A stretch of DNA of 33,789 nucleotides from Methanospirillaceae archaeon (lineage in GTDB: Archaea; Halobacteriota; Methanomicrobia; Methanomicrobiales; Methanospirillaceae), in contig JAFGOM010000039.1 in the NCBI GenBank assembly GCA_016926505.1, positions 1 through 33,789 on the forward strand, read 5' to 3'. Under the pieces are notes generated by a model. It worked only from the letters and a program-made list of their open reading frames with translations, did no database searches and was not told the DNA's origin. This document shows, in pieces, positions 32,265 through 33,789 of the stretch (positions within the stretch are counted from its first letter, which is position 1; every line of letters starts with the position of its first letter). The translations under genes and the position numbers were made by a program.

Positions 32265-32743
32265 CCCCAGATCTTCCCAAGCAGCCGGCTTGCATGGACA
32301 TGGGAGGTGCCCTGAATAGAGAGGATGGCAAGCACCATGCCTGCGATGCAGTGGGAGGCAGGGATACCAAGAAGAGTGAGTGCATATACCACACCGGTCG
32401 CACAAACCGCACCGCTGGTCCCGGCATATCCCTTGTCATGACAGATCCGGTTCCCGATGTACACAAGGACGGCAACCAGAAGTCCGCCTGCGATACCTCC
32501 TGTATACATACCACATGCGGCAAGGAGAGTCCCTCCCGATGCATCAGGAGAGCAGACGATATTTCCCATCATCCGCCCTCCTGACAGGTTACCGCCTGAC
32601 TGTGCGATATGCTCTGCTATCTCTTCGGCACCGCTGACACCCCCCTTTCGTGGCAGGGCACAGATCATGTCAATGGTCACAAACAGTATCCAGCACGTGA
32701 CTGCTGCGATCAGGATTCCGACCAGTTCACCTGGTATATCCAT
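32252..32743 (-). CDS. ehaB: Eha hydrogenase membrane subunit B
   Basis: The 163-residue glycine-rich membrane protein has a first helix at about residues 5-28, two central helices near GGTLLAACGMYTGGIAGGLLVAVLVYIG and a last pair near GVVYALTLLGIPASHCIAGMVLAIL. This fits EhaB as the first visible gene of the Eha cluster. The ATG at 32743 is preferred; ATG at 32755 adds four residues. Neither has a clear ribosome site, so the mRNA may be nearly leaderless. The frame is open to 33175 but that part is antisense to the sulfite-reductase-like gene. An ehaA gene is not seen upstream. Confidence 0.72.
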   Translation of the reverse strand: MDIPGELVGILIAAVTCWILFVTIDMICALPRKGGVSGAEEIAEHIAQSGGNLSGGRMMGNIVCSPDASGGTLLAACGMYTGGIAGGLLVAVLVYIGNRICHDKGYAGTSGAVCATGVVYALTLLGIPASHCIAGMVLAILSIQGTSHVHASRLLGKIWGWRS

Positions 32744-32755
32744 GAGAGTGTACAT

Positions 32756-32968
32756 AGTGTGGTTGGGAAAGTCGCATAAATGTTTTGTATTAATCAAATT
32801 TATTCCGTTAAAACCGTGAAAATGGGCTGGTACTGTAACGATTGTGATACAGGCCCAGACAGTTCCTGATAACACATTATCAGATACTGTTGTATGATAA
32901 AAAACCGGCACGAAATCTGATTCCTGCGGGAAGAGAATATAATGACATGCCATACCATAGTATAAGAT
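32756..32968. promoter_or_regulatory. divergent promoter region of the Eha-Fmd operon and the siroheme protein gene
   Basis: On the minus strand two TATA-like elements precede ehaB: AATAAATTT at about 32797-32805 and CATTTATG at 32775-32782. On the plus strand GAATATAATG at 32935-32944 lies about 30 nt before the ATG at 32969, so that transcript is probably leaderless. The two transcripts point away from each other, allowing shared control. No operator-like palindrome was found. Confidence 0.5.
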
Positions 32969-33789
32969 ATGCGAAGAATTCCGCTTCTTGAGAAAGGCGG
33001 CATTATTACCGAGAAAAATTCTGATTTCTGCACGATACGACTCAGAATACCTGCCGGTGTGATTACTCCCGAACAACTTCAGGGGATAGCAAAAATTGCA
33101 AAACAGTATGGTGGTGGATCGGTACACCTGACAACGCGTCAGACGATTGAGATATCCCATATTAATCCGGAACAACTCGAGAAGATCGTTGAGCGTCTGG
33201 TAAAGAACGGGACTCCGCTCGGATCTGAGAAGAATGAGGTGGTCAACATCACTGCATGCCCGGGAACCGAGCGGTGCAGGCTTGCGCAGATCGAGACGAT
33301 ATCACTTGCACGTGAACTTGATTCCATTTATGCAGGAAAAGAGATGCCGGTCAAGGTAAGGATTGCAATATCCGGGTGTTCCAACTCCTGTTCCAGTGAG
33401 CGGCTCAACGAGATAGGAATTACCGGTCTGGTAAAACCGTTTCGTGAACCCGGTCTCTGTACCGGGTGCGGAACCTGTGTCCAGTACTGCAGGGAGAAGG
33501 CAATCCGGGTTGTATCAGGCAAGATCGTACTGAATGAAGAGAAATGCGTCCATTGCGGCATGTGTGTTGAGTCCTGTCCGTTCCATATCCTCACATCCGA
33601 TCCCCCGGTCTACCACATCACGGTCGGGGGCAGGCGTGGCAGGCATCCAAAGATAGGAAGGCACCTGGTGACGGTAAAGAACCGGGAAGATGTCCTCTTT
33701 GTCGTCGGCCGTATCATTCAGTGGGTCTACCGCCAGGCATGGGGGGATATCCTCCTGCCAGACCAGATCGATGATCTTGATTATGACCG
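32969..33789 (+). CDS. siroheme sulfite/nitrite-reductase-like protein with two ferredoxin motifs (3' truncated by window)
   Basis: The frame is open from the ATG at 32969 to the window edge (273 codons). The siroheme-[4Fe-4S] motif is complete: C97-x5-C103 and C137-x3-C141. A ferredoxin insert follows with C164-C167-C170-C174 and C193-C196-C199-C203. The N-terminal part LTTRQTIEISHI is the ferredoxin-like half-domain of sulfite and nitrite reductases. The layout matches small Dsr-like proteins of methanogens, related to the C-terminal half of F420-dependent sulfite reductase. The electron acceptor, sulfite, nitrite or another, is unknown. No ribosome site is seen and a TATA box lies 30 nt upstream. 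It is divergent from the Eha operon. Confidence 0.9.
   Translation, partial: MRRIPLLEKGGIITEKNSDFCTIRLRIPAGVITPEQLQGIAKIAKQYGGGSVHLTTRQTIEISHINPEQLEKIVERLVKNGTPLGSEKNEVVNITACPGTERCRLAQIETISLARELDSIYAGKEMPVKVRIAISGCSNSCSSERLNEIGITGLVKPFREPGLCTGCGTCVQYCREKAIRVVSGKIVLNEEKCVHCGMCVESCPFHILTSDPPVYHITVGGRRGRHPKIGRHLVTVKNREDVLFVVGRIIQWVYRQAWGDILLPDQIDDLDYD

Noticed and set aside
32744-33175. Upstream extension of the ehaB frame to 33175
   Set aside because: It overlaps the promoter region and is antisense to the siroheme protein gene; the membrane-protein character begins only at 32743-32755.
1-33789. CRISPR arrays, tRNA or rRNA genes, insertion sequences
   Set aside because: No regularly spaced repeats, no cloverleaf or rRNA-like sequence and no transposase motif were noticed on either strand.

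Overview
The window looks like chromosomal DNA of a hydrogenotrophic methanogenic archaeon, most likely a member of the Methanomicrobiales (a Methanospirillum-like organism is a reasonable guess, but the sequence alone does not prove it). The evidence is formylmethanofuran dehydrogenase genes, an Eha-type energy-converting [NiFe] hydrogenase, a methanogen-type small siroheme (sulfite-reductase-like) protein, chains of ATGA-overlapping genes and TATA-type promoters.

Region 1 (about 1-16,200, nearly all on the minus strand, visibly AT-rich up to about 10,000) is a surface-glycan locus. Read in transcription order from the right it has: a UDP-sugar epimerase; a Wzm-type ABC export permease followed by a decayed ATPase partner; a dTDP-sugar module (rmlB, a methyltransferase, rmlA, wecE) expected to make dTDP-4-amino-4,6-dideoxygalactose; a B12-type radical SAM protein; an ACP module (FkbH-like protein, acyl carrier protein, FabG-like reductase, AcpS); then a methyltransferase, a NeuD/PglD-like acyltransferase, a beta-propeller glycosidase-like protein, a second methyltransferase, a WbqC-like protein and a membrane-anchored GT2 glycosyltransferase. 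A bacterial-type ACP plus its activating enzyme is unusual in an archaeon. It suggests that a carrier-bound acyl group is built here and placed on the amino sugar.

Region 2 (about 16,171-18,624) is gene-poor. It carries one AAA ATPase with a DUF4143-type C-terminus between two 550-600 bp stretches in which I see no convincing gene, only a perfect 20-bp palindrome and weak promoter-like sequences.

Region 3 (18,625-32,755) is the energy-metabolism block. fmdC stands alone on the minus strand, divergent from mobB (molybdopterin-guanine dinucleotide adapter). Then comes one long minus-strand operon: ehaB-C-D-E-F-G-H-I-J-L-M-N-O-P, an MsbA-like ABC exporter, then fmdD-fmdB-fmdA. Most junctions overlap by 1-13 nt or are separated by a few nt, so the hydrogenase that supplies low-potential ferredoxin is co-transcribed with the CO2-fixing formylmethanofuran dehydrogenase that consumes it. 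The exporter in between is unexplained. No ehaA and only one of the two small K/L subunits is seen.

Region 4 (32,969 to the end) is the start of a divergent plus-strand gene for a siroheme sulfite/nitrite-reductase-like protein with two ferredoxin clusters, cut off by the window edge.
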